64,000 nt of DNA from an uncultured Pseudomonadota bacterium. GTDB lineage: Bacteria; Pseudomonadota; Alphaproteobacteria; Rs-D84. The notes beneath the pieces are model-generated. The model worked only from the letters and a program-made list of their open reading frames with translations. It did not search any database and was not told the DNA's origin. Shown here one piece after another: positions 18,917 through 27,274 of the stretch (positions within the stretch are counted from its first letter, which is position 1; each line of letters begins with the position of its first letter). Location: NCBI GenBank assembly GCA_902793435.1, contig CADBDF010000004.1, positions 1-64,000 of the forward strand. Reading direction: 5' to 3'. The translations under genes and the position numbers were made by a program.

Positions 18917-20419
18917 TTACATTCCGCAATCCAGACATTCTTCCCCTATTTCCTGGATTTCTGCGTCACCATCGGTCACAACAGCGATTGGGACAACCTT
19001 GCCTGGTTCGGTGTAATGCGTTTCTTTGACAACGCGCACACGACGATTTTGGGCATTTGGCACACCATCAGCCGTTGGAACTTTCAAATCTTCTTCACCT
19101 GCGGAAACTGCGACAATTTGACTTGCAGGGATTCCGTATTGAATCAGCATTTTCTGGACAGCCTCGGCTCTGCGACCACCCAATGCATAATTATAACTGT
19201 TGCTGCCAGATGTATCCGTATGACCAACCACTGAAACCTTGATGTTCTTGTTATTTTGGGTTGCGGTTGCCAATTCACGAATCAACGCATCATATTCAGG
19301 CTTTATAATGGCTTTGTTAAAGTCAAAATGAACTTCGAATATCTCTTCCATTACATGTTGTGTTGGTTCCAATGGAATCTGTTGGACTTTAATAACAGCC
19401 TTTTCATCGTTTGGTTTCAATGCGTCCAAACGGTCATTGATGGCCTTAATTTCTGCACGCATAGCCATCATCATATTGATAAACTCGTCACGAGTGACAA
19501 CTTCTTCACCTAATGTTGGATCTTGGTTACATGGGCATGTTTCCACCGCCGGTTCATTGTCTGGAACATTTATTACGACTGGACGACCCGTCTTGCAGTC
19601 ACATTTTGACCCATTACTTGAATTTACTGCAACTGTATTGCCACTATTGGAAACATGTTTATCGCCACCATAAATATTTTGATTAAATACCATTGGCGCC
19701 GATCCTACAGGCACAGTTTGCACCAAATTTGCCGGAATATTAACATTATTTACAATCACGATACCGTCACGTGGATATGATGCCCCACCCACAGTTTTCA
19801 AAGAACGTGTATCTGGATAAAATTCTTTTTTATTAATTTCAATTGTCGCAGGTTTTGCCGCCGCGCGTTTTGCAACCTTGCAACCACCACTTTTACAATT
19901 ACGCAACACGTCCATTGCCGCGATAAAACGGTCATGACATTGATGCGCAGTCTCCTCCTGGGCGGTTGATTCCGCAGACAACCAACAATCAAATTTCGCC
20001 TGTGCCTCGGCTGCAACATCTGGACGATTTTCTGTGGCATCATTTTTGAATTCTTCAATCATGTCATTATATGCCATTTTCAACATTTCAGCAGTTGCCT
20101 CGTCATCGATTGGCCAATTTCCCACAGTTTCCGGGAACGGTGTTTCCCCTGAAAAAGCCGTCACAGCCTTTTGCGCAAACAATTCACCCATTTCCGGATA
20201 ACCCGATGTCCGCGCATTATAAATTGCATAAGACCGATAATTCATCGCCAACTGATTCAAAAAAGAATCCTGATGCGGTGCCGAATAAACATCTAAACCT
20301 TCGACATAATCAACTGTTGGGGTTGATACATCCTCATAACGATTATCGGTTCCTGCGCATGCCGTCAAAGCCGACACCAAAGCCAAACCAAAAACACGTG
20401 AAAATATTTTGTTTGCCAT
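18917..20419 (-). CDS. OmpA-domain lipoprotein
   Basis: 500 residues. Lipoprotein signal with lipobox LTAC (about 18-21), a helical domain of about 180 residues, a low-complexity linker rich in Asn/Val, a short Cys-containing segment, then a C-terminal OmpA domain (about 370-480). The peptidoglycan-binding features are FDFNKAIIKPEYD, the GHTDTSG motif, and NRRVRV with its conserved Arg residues. It probably tethers the outer membrane to the wall. The start has AAGGAAGG upstream and a clear promoter at 20449-20477. It is a single gene whose upstream gap contains repeat copy A. Confidence 0.85.
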   Translation of the reverse strand: MANKIFSRVFGLALVSALTACAGTDNRYEDVSTPTVDYVEGLDVYSAPHQDSFLNQLAMNYRSYAIYNARTSGYPEMGELFAQKAVTAFSGETPFPETVGNWPIDDEATAEMLKMAYNDMIEEFKNDATENRPDVAAEAQAKFDCWLSAESTAQEETAHQCHDRFIAAMDVLRNCKSGGCKVAKRAAAKPATIEINKKEFYPDTRSLKTVGGASYPRDGIVIVNNVNIPANLVQTVPVGSAPMVFNQNIYGGDKHVSNSGNTVAVNSSNGSKCDCKTGRPVVINVPDNEPAVETCPCNQDPTLGEEVVTRDEFINMMMAMRAEIKAINDRLDALKPNDEKAVIKVQQIPLEPTQHVMEEIFEVHFDFNKAIIKPEYDALIRELATATQNNKNIKVSVVGHTDTSGSNSYNYALGGRRAEAVQKMLIQYGIPASQIVAVSAGEEDLKVPTADGVPNAQNRRVRVVKETHYTEPGKVVPIAVVTDGDAEIQEIGEECLDCGM

Positions 20420-20448
20420 AATTCCTTCCTTTGTATTTAATCCCTTGT

Positions 20449-20477
20449 ATTATACTATTTTTTTGTCAGTCAGTAAA
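20449..20477 (-). promoter_or_regulatory. Promoter of the OmpA-domain lipoprotein
   Basis: -35 TTTACT (20472-20477), 17-base spacer, perfect -10 TATAAT (20449-20454). Confidence 0.7.
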
Positions 20478-20545
20478 GCAGAAAAACAGACGAAAATAAT
20501 TTGTTTAAAGAAATATTTTTATCAGCTTTTACCAAAATCAATAAG

Positions 20546-20623
20546 AACAGTATAGATGCGAAGATAAAAACGAGCGTAATGTACAAAACGTACATAAACA
20601 AGCCATCAACAAGCAGATGTGCC
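20546..20623. repeat. 76-78 bp repeat family, copy A
   Basis: 78 bases, the most diverged of four related copies. It keeps the ends AAC...TAGATGCG and CAACAAGCAGATGTGCC. Its centre is the perfect inverted repeat ATGTAC-aaaa-CGTACAT. It sits directly after the stop of the gene at 20625 and upstream of the OmpA lipoprotein promoter. Confidence 0.7.
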
Positions 20624-20624
20624 A

Positions 20625-21452
20625 TTATTTATCTAAAAATTGGGTGACTGTGGGTGCAAGTGACCCCATCCCAGACAATCCACCACCACTGGTGAGCCCC
20701 CCAACCGCCTGCATAATACTGCCAGTATTGGTGGTTTGACCCGCATTAGAAATCGTTGTGGTTAAAAATGAAGCATACGCCTCGCGATTACGTTTGGAAA
20801 TATTTTCAGGCGAACACTTTTCCATTTTTTCCATCATTTTACCATACATGGCGGCCTCGTCATTGGTATAATCTACAACGGTAAAATCAATTGCACCAAA
20901 AACTTTATATATATTTGATTTATATTTTTGTTTGGACGATGCACATGTTGGCATGCCATCGGCACAATAATATCCATACGAAGCCTTGGGATAATCTTGC
21001 CAAATCATATCTTTATCCCCTGCGCCATCAAAAAGTTCAGTACATGTATCAATACTGTTTGTGGTCGCCGTCACCTTTAAATCAGTGGCATATGTTTCGC
21101 CATTCGCAGTTTCGCATTTCCGCCCAGTTCCAGCCACACTGGAAAGCATTTTTTCCGCAGACACCGCCCCAACCTTGGCATATTCTTTGACCATATTATT
21201 AACCCAGTTAATTTCTGTGGCCGTCGGCACACACTCTGCCGCCAATTCTTTTTGTTGCTTGGTCAAAGCCGACACATTGGACACCAATCCAATAACGCCC
21301 GGCAACAATGACCCCGATGTTATACTTTCCAAACCCGATGTTTCTTGTTTTTTAACATTTGATGCTTTTTTGACCTGAAAATCAGCCGCATTGGCAACAA
21401 CACCACACATGCAGACAATAATTCCCATTAAAAAAGAAATTTTTTTTCTCAT
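20625..21452 (-). CDS. Hypothetical secreted protein
   Basis: About 275 residues with a clear signal peptide (cleavage near VANAADF). The mature protein has about six cysteines spread along it (including CETANG, CTELF, CADGMPTC), which suggests disulphides, and a Gly/Ser-rich C-terminus. No family recognised; a pilus- or secretion-related role is possible but unsupported. I chose the ATG at 21452. A TATAAT -10 box (21467-21472) lies only 14 bases upstream, so the leader is very short. Divergent from lptC. Confidence 0.65.
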   Translation of the reverse strand: MRKKISFLMGIIVCMCGVVANAADFQVKKASNVKKQETSGLESITSGSLLPGVIGLVSNVSALTKQQKELAAECVPTATEINWVNNMVKEYAKVGAVSAEKMLSSVAGTGRKCETANGETYATDLKVTATTNSIDTCTELFDGAGDKDMIWQDYPKASYGYYCADGMPTCASSKQKYKSNIYKVFGAIDFTVVDYTNDEAAMYGKMMEKMEKCSPENISKRNREAYASFLTTTISNAGQTTNTGSIMQAVGGLTSGGGLSGMGSLAPTVTQFLDK

Positions 21453-21539
21453 CTCCGTATGCAAACATTATATCATAAAAAAATTCATGAATAAATATAA
21501 AAATTGCTTTTTTAATTATGTTATGCAAACATTTACTCG

Positions 21540-22019
21540 ATGGCACAAGATAACAGAACTTTTATCATTTTTAAAAAGCACCGGCGTTTTACCCGTCTGT
21601 GGCAGTTTTTATTCACAGGCTGGGGCTTGGTTATGGTTGCTGCATTGGCGGCGGGTGCGGTATTTACAAAACAACTAATTTGGACACCTATATCCGCAAT
21701 AAACATGGTTGATATTACCAGCAACCAATTCAAAATGACAAATGCGAACTTTGCCGGTATTGACCATCAAGGCCACCCTTTTTCAATTCATGCAAAAACA
21801 GGTCGCCAAGAATATTCGCATCCTGATATAATATTTATGGAATCGGTCAATGGAACAACTGTCCGTATTGTTGATGGCAAAAAGATAACTGACAAAATTC
21901 GCGCAAACACGGCCGAATTCAATCAATCGAATCGTGATTTGCGACTGATTGGAAATGTCCATATTGATTCCAGCAACGGCGACAAAGCTCAAACACAAGA
22001 AATGGTGATAAAATTATGA
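21540..22019 (+). CDS. lptC: LPS export protein LptC
   Basis: 159 residues: one N-terminal membrane helix (about 25-47), then a periplasmic beta-jellyroll of the LptC family. LptC links the inner-membrane LptBFG pump to the periplasmic LptA bridge in LPS export. The repeated short beta strands and the C-terminal NRDLRLIGNVHID stretch are family-like. It is shorter than the usual 190-220. It overlaps lptB by 4 bases (ATGA). An lptA gene, normally between these two, is absent here. Confidence 0.8.
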   Translation: MAQDNRTFIIFKKHRRFTRLWQFLFTGWGLVMVAALAAGAVFTKQLIWTPISAINMVDITSNQFKMTNANFAGIDHQGHPFSIHAKTGRQEYSHPDIIFMESVNGTTVRIVDGKKITDKIRANTAEFNQSNRDLRLIGNVHIDSSNGDKAQTQEMVIKL

Positions 22020-22744
22020 AACAATCTGTATTACGCGTTGAACATTTATCTAAAAATTACGGCAAACGAACAGTTATTCGCGATATATCAATGATTGTTC
22101 GCCAAGGCGAATCTGTGGGATTATTGGGACCAAACGGTGCTGGAAAAACAACGGCTTTTTACTGTATAACCGGTCAATTAAATGCGACATCTGGGCAAAT
22201 ATTTTTAAATTCCCAAGATATAACACACCTGCCATTTTATCAAAGGGCGCGTTTGCATATTGGATATCTGCCCCAGGAAAACAGTGTATTTCGCGGATTA
22301 ACCGTTGAACAAAACATTATGGCAATATTGGAAGTTGTTGAACCATCACGCAAAAAACGTATTCAAAAATTAGAATCATTATTGAACGAATTTTCAATTT
22401 CTCATTTACGCACCAGTCCTGCAACTGCACTGTCTGGTGGCGAACGTCGTCGTGTTGAAATTGCACGCGCATTGGCAAACGACCCAAAATTTATATTATT
22501 GGACGAACCATTTGCCGGCATTGACCCAATTGCCGTAAATGAAATTCGTGATTTAGTATCACAATTAAAAGACAGAGGTTTAGGCGTAATTATCACCGAC
22601 CACAATGTTCGCGAAACATTAGGCATTACCGACCGCAGTTATGTTTTACACGATGGAAAAATTTTAAAACATGGCACCGCACGCGAAATTACCGCCGACG
22701 AACAGGTAAAAAAAGTATATCTGGGCGAAAATTTCAGCATGTAA
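22016..22744 (+). CDS. lptB: LPS export ABC ATPase LptB
   Basis: Cytoplasmic ATPase of the LptBFG extractor. Walker A is GPNGAGKTT (about 38-46), the Q-loop is followed by YLPQENSVFRGLTVEQN, the signature is LSGGERRRVEIARAL, Walker B is FILLDEPFAGIDP and the switch is ITDHNVRETL, all matching LptB closely. Length 242 is normal. Translationally coupled to lptC; lptG lies 38 kb away in this window. Confidence 0.95.
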   Translation: MKQSVLRVEHLSKNYGKRTVIRDISMIVRQGESVGLLGPNGAGKTTAFYCITGQLNATSGQIFLNSQDITHLPFYQRARLHIGYLPQENSVFRGLTVEQNIMAILEVVEPSRKKRIQKLESLLNEFSISHLRTSPATALSGGERRRVEIARALANDPKFILLDEPFAGIDPIAVNEIRDLVSQLKDRGLGVIITDHNVRETLGITDRSYVLHDGKILKHGTAREITADEQVKKVYLGENFSM

Positions 22745-22754
22745 AAAAGTAATA

Positions 22755-22799
22755 AAAAAACAATCCCCGCAAAACGCGGGGCTATTTTTTGGTGGACGC
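22755..22799. repeat. Duplicated tRNA-Lys tail plus terminator, copy 1
   Basis: 45 bases matching 22948-22992 with two mismatches, offset 193. It includes the hairpin CCCCGC-aaaac-GCGGGG and the last bases of tRNA-Lys with its CCA (TGGTGGACGC on this strand), but the rest of the tRNA is missing. It acts as the terminator of lptB. Confidence 0.85.
22764..22790 (+). terminator. Terminator of lptB
   Basis: CCCCGC (22765-22770) pairs with GCGGGG (22776-22781), followed by CTATTTTTT. Confidence 0.85.
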
Positions 22800-22947
22800 T
22801 TTGGGGACTCCCTCGGCCGGCAAAGCCGACACTACGGGGAAACCGTAACGATTTGATTGCACGATGTTTATCAAATCTACTTGTTTTCGAACCCAACCGG
22901 CAAACTTTTGTTTGCCAACTATTTCAATCCAATCATATCCATCAACC
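22800..22947. other. Structured spacer between the two tRNA-tail copies
   Basis: About 150 bases with several hairpins, among them GGCAAAC-tttt-GTTTGCC (22899-22916) and TCGGC...GCCGA near 22815-22830. The minus strand is open across it and could encode a peptide ending in SALPAEGVPKASTKK, but no start or ribosome site supports a gene. It looks like a remnant of an inserted element. Confidence 0.4.
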
Positions 22948-22992
22948 AAAAAACAATCCCCGCAAAATGCGGGGTTATTTTTTGGTGGACGC
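22948..22992. repeat. Duplicated tRNA-Lys tail plus terminator, copy 2
   Basis: The copy attached to the intact tRNA-Lys. Its hairpin CCCCGC (22958-22963) with GCGGGG (22969-22974) is the tRNA terminator when read on the minus strand. Confidence 0.85.
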
Positions 22993-23058
22993 ACAGGGAC
23001 TCGAACCCTGGACCCACTGATTAAGAGTCAGTTGCTCTACCAACTGAGCTATGCATCC
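22983..23058 (-). tRNA. tRNA-Lys (CTT)
   Basis: 76 bases with encoded CCA. Acceptor GGATGCA pairs with TGCGTCC (one G-T). D arm AGCTCAGTTGGTAGAGC, anticodon loop CTCTTAA giving CTT, and T loop GGTTCGAGTCC are all present. Confidence 0.96.
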
Positions 23059-23114
23059 AAAACTTAAAACAGACAAAATTATATTATAAAATATCACAAA
23101 ATCAAGTTTTTACT

Positions 23115-24662
23115 TTATTTTTTTAAATAATTCACTGGATTATATGCGCGTGTTCCCTTACGAATTTCAAAATGCAACTGTGGTCTATCAACCTTGCCTG
23201 ATTGACCAACCGTCCCAATTTTTTGCCCAACAACAACGGTTGCACCACGACGCACACTCATTGTATCCATATGTGCATAGACCGTCATAAAACCATCACT
23301 ATGTTGAATAATAATTAAATTTCCCATACCTTTGACTTCATTTCCAGCATACGCAACAAAACCATTTTCCGCCGCCATAACTTTTGCGCCCTTGGTTCCT
23401 GCAATATTAATACCATCATTAACCAAACCATTTGGCTTTGAACCAAACCCAGATAAAATCTTGCCACGCAAAGGCCATGAAAATTTAGATGCTGACCGCG
23501 CCGCCAATGTCTTGGTTGCACGTTTGGTTGTTTTTTTGGTATCCACCCCAGATGTTGTTTTGGTTGCTGTTTTAGATGTTTGTTTTTTTGTCCCAGTTTT
23601 TGTATCTTTCACAGTCGCCTTGGTATTTTTCGCGATTGTTTTTGTTGAAACCTTTTCTGTTTTTGCATTTACCTTTTTTGATGTATCCACCTTTTTGATC
23701 GCATCTACTTTTTTAACATCTGTCTTTTTAACATCTGTCTTCTTCACATCGACTTTCTTAGGTGTCTCTTTCTTCACAGATTCCGGCACAGTTTTTTTCA
23801 TGTCTGTTTTATTACTATTAACTTTTGCCGTCGTCGGCTTTGACGATTGCGCCTTGGATTCAATTTTGGGTTCTGGTTTAACCACCGCACGCACAGGCGC
23901 ATTATATTTCGGCACAGACAAAACATCTGGAACTTTTATTTTTTGCCCAACCGACAAAGTAAATGGCGCAGATATTTTATTCAACACCGCCAAATCATTT
24001 ACCGGCACCGAATATTTACGCGAAATAGAATACAATGTATCACCCGCCGCCACAGTCACATCACGCAACGGCGCACGCATTGTTTCCAGCACTTTTTCAT
24101 CATCATCATTTAATTTTTTAACCTGGGGCAATGATTCTGTTTTTTTATCTTCAACTTTTTTTGATTGTGGCTTTTCTGTTTCCGCCTTTGTTTCTACTTT
24201 ATCATCAACAACTGGTTTTCCCGCAACATAATCTGGGATTTTTAAATCTTCAACATCGGTATCCGGCGCATAACCATATTCATTGATTTCTGTATCTGTT
24301 GTATCAGGTTCTTCTTTGTTATCTGGTTCATCGACAGATTCTTCATCATCTGGCATACCGACATCATCGTCCGCGACATCTGTGTCTTGGGCTGGCATTG
24401 TGTAATCATCAGCCGGCGAATATAAAACATAATCTTGTTCGGTCACATCACCATTACCATATTCGGTCGCCGATGCATAAACACCATAATCCGCCACAGC
24501 CGTTTTATAAATTTCACTGTCTGGTTCCGCCAACAATGTTGGATACCGCGTGGAAATAAAATCACCAACATCATCAGGAATAGATGCTATTTTTGGCTGT
24601 AAATCACAGCCCGCAACAACAGCGATTATACCAACGAAAAAAATCCCAAAAAACCTTTTCAT
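23115..24662 (-). CDS. LysM/LytM-domain protein, NlpD-like amidase activator
   Basis: 515 residues. Lipoprotein-like signal (VAGC about residue 19), an acidic Asp-rich region, a LysM domain (about 200-245, GDTLYSISRKYSV), a Lys/Thr-rich linker with imperfect VKKTD repeats, then a C-terminal LytM/M23 domain (about 395-515). Zinc ligands of active M23 enzymes are missing: the first motif reads NDGINI instead of HxGxD, and HLH reads QLH. That matches NlpD and EnvC, which switch on cell-wall amidases rather than cut. Last gene of the minus-strand convoy behind tatBC. Confidence 0.85.
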   Translation of the reverse strand: MKRFFGIFFVGIIAVVAGCDLQPKIASIPDDVGDFISTRYPTLLAEPDSEIYKTAVADYGVYASATEYGNGDVTEQDYVLYSPADDYTMPAQDTDVADDDVGMPDDEESVDEPDNKEEPDTTDTEINEYGYAPDTDVEDLKIPDYVAGKPVVDDKVETKAETEKPQSKKVEDKKTESLPQVKKLNDDDEKVLETMRAPLRDVTVAAGDTLYSISRKYSVPVNDLAVLNKISAPFTLSVGQKIKVPDVLSVPKYNAPVRAVVKPEPKIESKAQSSKPTTAKVNSNKTDMKKTVPESVKKETPKKVDVKKTDVKKTDVKKVDAIKKVDTSKKVNAKTEKVSTKTIAKNTKATVKDTKTGTKKQTSKTATKTTSGVDTKKTTKRATKTLAARSASKFSWPLRGKILSGFGSKPNGLVNDGINIAGTKGAKVMAAENGFVAYAGNEVKGMGNLIIIQHSDGFMTVYAHMDTMSVRRGATVVVGQKIGTVGQSGKVDRPQLHFEIRKGTRAYNPVNYLKK

Positions 24663-24699
24663 CGCTAACGATTATATCATATTTTTATCGACAAATAAA

Positions 24700-25419
24700 T
24701 TATTTGTTGGTGTCCCCACGCATAAACAAAACACTTATTTCAAACAAAGCCCACATTGGCACAGCCAACAAAATCTGGGACACAACATCTGGGGGGGTCA
24801 AAACCGCCGCGGCAATAACTATTAAAATAATTGCATATCGGCGCATAGCCACAACACGCGCACGCGACAGCACCCCTATTCTGTTCAACAAAATCATAAT
24901 TACAGGTAATTGAAACGCGATTCCAAAAACCTTTAACAACCGAATTGTAAATGTCAAATAATCACGAACAGCCGGTAAAATAATTGCCGGCACAGATGAC
25001 GATTGGTTTAATTCTATAAAAAATCCAAATACGAACGGAAATAAAACATAGAAAGCAAATCCAGCCCCAATCAAAAATAATATCGGCGATGCAATCATTA
25101 TTGGCCAAATAAAATTCTTTTCGTTTTTCTTTAATCCAGGCGCAACAAAAGCCCACACATGCCATAACATAACAGGTATCGACAACAACAATGCAACCGT
25201 CACAGATAATGACAATCGTATCATCAAACCGTCTGTTATCCCATTATATAACAAATTTCCATTCCAAATTTTCAGCAATGGTTTTGTTAAAAATTCTTGG
25301 ACACTTGGTGCAACATACCACCCCAAAACAAAGAACGCCAAAAATATAAAAACGCACCACAAAAATCGCCGGCGCAATTCTGCAAAATGTTCCATCAAAG
25401 TCATTTTTTTATTATTCAT
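24700..25419 (-). CDS. tatC: Sec-independent translocase subunit TatC
   Basis: 239-residue polytopic protein, the signal-peptide receptor of the twin-arginine export pathway. LMEHFAELRRRF at the N-terminus is the TatC hallmark, and six helices follow with the conserved FxxP-containing first periplasmic loop region. It overlaps tatB by 4 bases. tatA is separate, about 9 kb away. Confidence 0.95.
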   Translation of the reverse strand: MNNKKMTLMEHFAELRRRFLWCVFIFLAFFVLGWYVAPSVQEFLTKPLLKIWNGNLLYNGITDGLMIRLSLSVTVALLLSIPVMLWHVWAFVAPGLKKNEKNFIWPIMIASPILFLIGAGFAFYVLFPFVFGFFIELNQSSSVPAIILPAVRDYLTFTIRLLKVFGIAFQLPVIMILLNRIGVLSRARVVAMRRYAIILIVIAAAVLTPPDVVSQILLAVPMWALFEISVLFMRGDTNK

Positions 25420-25700
25420 TTTTTTGCTGTTTTCTTGCGTCCGCGTGTTTTTTTAATCGGTGTTGAAAAATCATTCAATATATCATTTGTTGTTGTATTT
25501 ATTATATCATTTATAGGTTTTTCTAAATCTATTTGGTCTTTGATTTTATCGGTTGCATCTGTAATTTGCCAAATAATTTTACGAATATATTTTATCACAC
25601 GCGCCAAAAAACGTGCCACATCCGGCCAATATTTTACCGGCACAACCAAAATTGCGACAATTAAAATTACTAAAAATTCAGCCCAACTGATACCAAACAT
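25416..25700 (-). CDS. tatB: Sec-independent translocase subunit TatB
   Basis: 94 residues. One N-terminal helix (MFGISWAEFLVILIVAILVV) with the short Tat-type hinge, then an amphipathic helix and a charged tail ending in Lys/Arg. The position directly before tatC and the MFGISWAE start favour TatB over TatA. The conserved Gly-Pro hinge reads VPVKYWPD. Confidence 0.85.
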   Translation of the reverse strand: MFGISWAEFLVILIVAILVVPVKYWPDVARFLARVIKYIRKIIWQITDATDKIKDQIDLEKPINDIINTTTNDILNDFSTPIKKTRGRKKTAKK

Positions 25701-25702
25701 TT

Positions 25703-26317
25703 TTAATCATAAAAATCATCTGTGGCGGCATTACTGATTGTTTTATGCCGACCTATTTGGAAATAACTTTTTTCAAAATCTGTTTTTGGTTTTAAATTAC
25801 GAAACACAACATCAGTGCTGACCCCGGTTGCATCTGTCACCGTCCAAGATTTTAATTTAACCGGCGATTTATCAAAAACAACCGTCATATGTCCCAAACC
25901 CTTGTTATCACGCATATACATATTTAACGCAAAAGAATTTTTTTCTTCAAAAGTATCTGTCACAACAATATCTGCATTTTGCAAATCTATATTTTTACGC
26001 ACCAAAATTCCCGCGGGCGTACTGGTCAATGGCACAGTTGTAATTTGGTCCAATGTTTTATCATAAAAATATAAATCTTTACCATCTGCAATCAATTGAA
26101 TTGGTGCGTTTTTATAATCCAAACGGACGCGTCCTGGACGCAACATAGAAAACAAACCACGTGCAACTTTGCCTTTGGACGTTTGCATAAAATCGCCCGT
26201 CAATCCGGTCACAGAATTTAAATATTTTTCAGCCGCCGCGACATATTTTTTATCCACCTCTGCATTTGCAGACACCGCCACAAACATTGCAAAAATCACA
26301 ACAAATAATTTTTTCAT
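25703..26317 (-). CDS. lolA: Outer-membrane lipoprotein carrier LolA family
   Basis: About 204 residues with signal peptide (VSANAEV). LolA carries lipoproteins across the periplasm. Family signs: LTGDFMQTSKGKVARGLFSMLRPGRVRLDYK (family-like, about 40-70) and the DLYFYDKTLDQITTVPL strand. The ATG at 26317 is preferred to the TTG three codons earlier because AAGGGGG lies about 10 bases before it. It is coupled to the nrnA-like gene. Confidence 0.85.
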   Translation of the reverse strand: MKKLFVVIFAMFVAVSANAEVDKKYVAAAEKYLNSVTGLTGDFMQTSKGKVARGLFSMLRPGRVRLDYKNAPIQLIADGKDLYFYDKTLDQITTVPLTSTPAGILVRKNIDLQNADIVVTDTFEEKNSFALNMYMRDNKGLGHMTVVFDKSPVKLKSWTVTDATGVSTDVVFRNLKPKTDFEKSYFQIGRHKTISNAATDDFYD

Positions 26318-26322
26318 CTCTA

Positions 26323-27273
26323 TCAAGCCCCCTTGAATAATTCTATTACACGTTGTTTTACATTTTCCAAACTGTCATTAACAACCGCCCCAGATGCGCA
26401 TATATGACCACCACCACCCAGTTTTTCAGCAATTTTATTTACCGGCAAAAACTTACTGCGCAACGATACACCGATTTGATTTTCTTTTTGTTGTTTTAAC
26501 AAAACGATATATTCGATACCTTTAATCTGTCCCAACAAAGACAAAGCCGTTTCGCCACGTCCATCTAGATTTTTATATGCCGCCGAATCAACGGTCGCAA
26601 TTACCAATCTGTTATGATAATAAAATTCAGCATCTGCGACAACACGCGCCTCGGTTTGAATTGTTTTACGTGGTTTATGACTTAATAATTCTAATTGTCT
26701 TTGGATATCAACACCTTTATCAACCAATTCAGCCATAATTCGCAAAGAACGACCATCTTTGGCATATTTAAAATTACCTGTATCGGTTAAAATTCCAATT
26801 GCCAACAGGTTTAAAACCTTGTCATCATATTCCCAGCCGGCATCAATCATCAAATCATAAATTAAACATGCTGTTGCCGCCGCAGTTTCATCATCAATAC
26901 ATAAATTTCCAATTTTTTCGTCATTCCAATGATGGTCAATTTCAACCAAGAATTTTGCCGTATCCAGCGCACCGCGCGTTCCGCCAATATTGCGTGTTGT
27001 TCCATAATCCATCAATATTGCCAAATCAAACGGTTTAGACAAATCCACCTGTTCAAAATAATGTGCGCGCCCACGCAAAGGAATATACCTAAATGCCTCT
27101 GGTACATTACCATCATAAATACAAACACTGTCTTTGCCATAATTTAAATAAATCAACTGGTACAACGCTAACACAGAACACAACGCATCACCATCAGGAT
27201 TTTTATGTGCCGTCAGCAAAATTGAATCCGCCGCTTTAATTTTTTCTAATAAGATTTTAGTTTCTTGTTTCAT
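26323..27273 (-). CDS. nrnA: DHH/DHHA1 phosphoesterase, NrnA-like
   Basis: About 316 residues. DHH domain with HKNPDGDALCS (about 20-30), MDYGTT and IDHHWND, and a C-terminal DHHA1 domain ending in the GGGGHICASGAV motif. The family degrades nano-RNA (oligoribonucleotides) and pAp. The ATG at 27273 comes 1 base after the recJ stop, so the two DHH proteins are coupled; a TTG five codons upstream is less likely. Motifs are clear, but the exact substrate is inferred. Confidence 0.85.
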   Translation of the reverse strand: MKQETKILLEKIKAADSILLTAHKNPDGDALCSVLALYQLIYLNYGKDSVCIYDGNVPEAFRYIPLRGRAHYFEQVDLSKPFDLAILMDYGTTRNIGGTRGALDTAKFLVEIDHHWNDEKIGNLCIDDETAAATACLIYDLMIDAGWEYDDKVLNLLAIGILTDTGNFKYAKDGRSLRIMAELVDKGVDIQRQLELLSHKPRKTIQTEARVVADAEFYYHNRLVIATVDSAAYKNLDGRGETALSLLGQIKGIEYIVLLKQQKENQIGVSLRSKFLPVNKIAEKLGGGGHICASGAVVNDSLENVKQRVIELFKGA

Positions 27274-27274
27274 A

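Noticed and set aside
22864-23067. Plus-strand ORF with TGTRTLDPLIKSQLLYQL
   Set aside because: This is the well-known false protein from the antisense of a tRNA gene (here tRNA-Lys).
23332-24231. 299-codon plus-strand ORF
   Set aside because: Antisense of the LysM/LytM gene. Its Phe/Val/Ser-rich composition mirrors the Lys/Thr/Asp-rich linker on the real strand.
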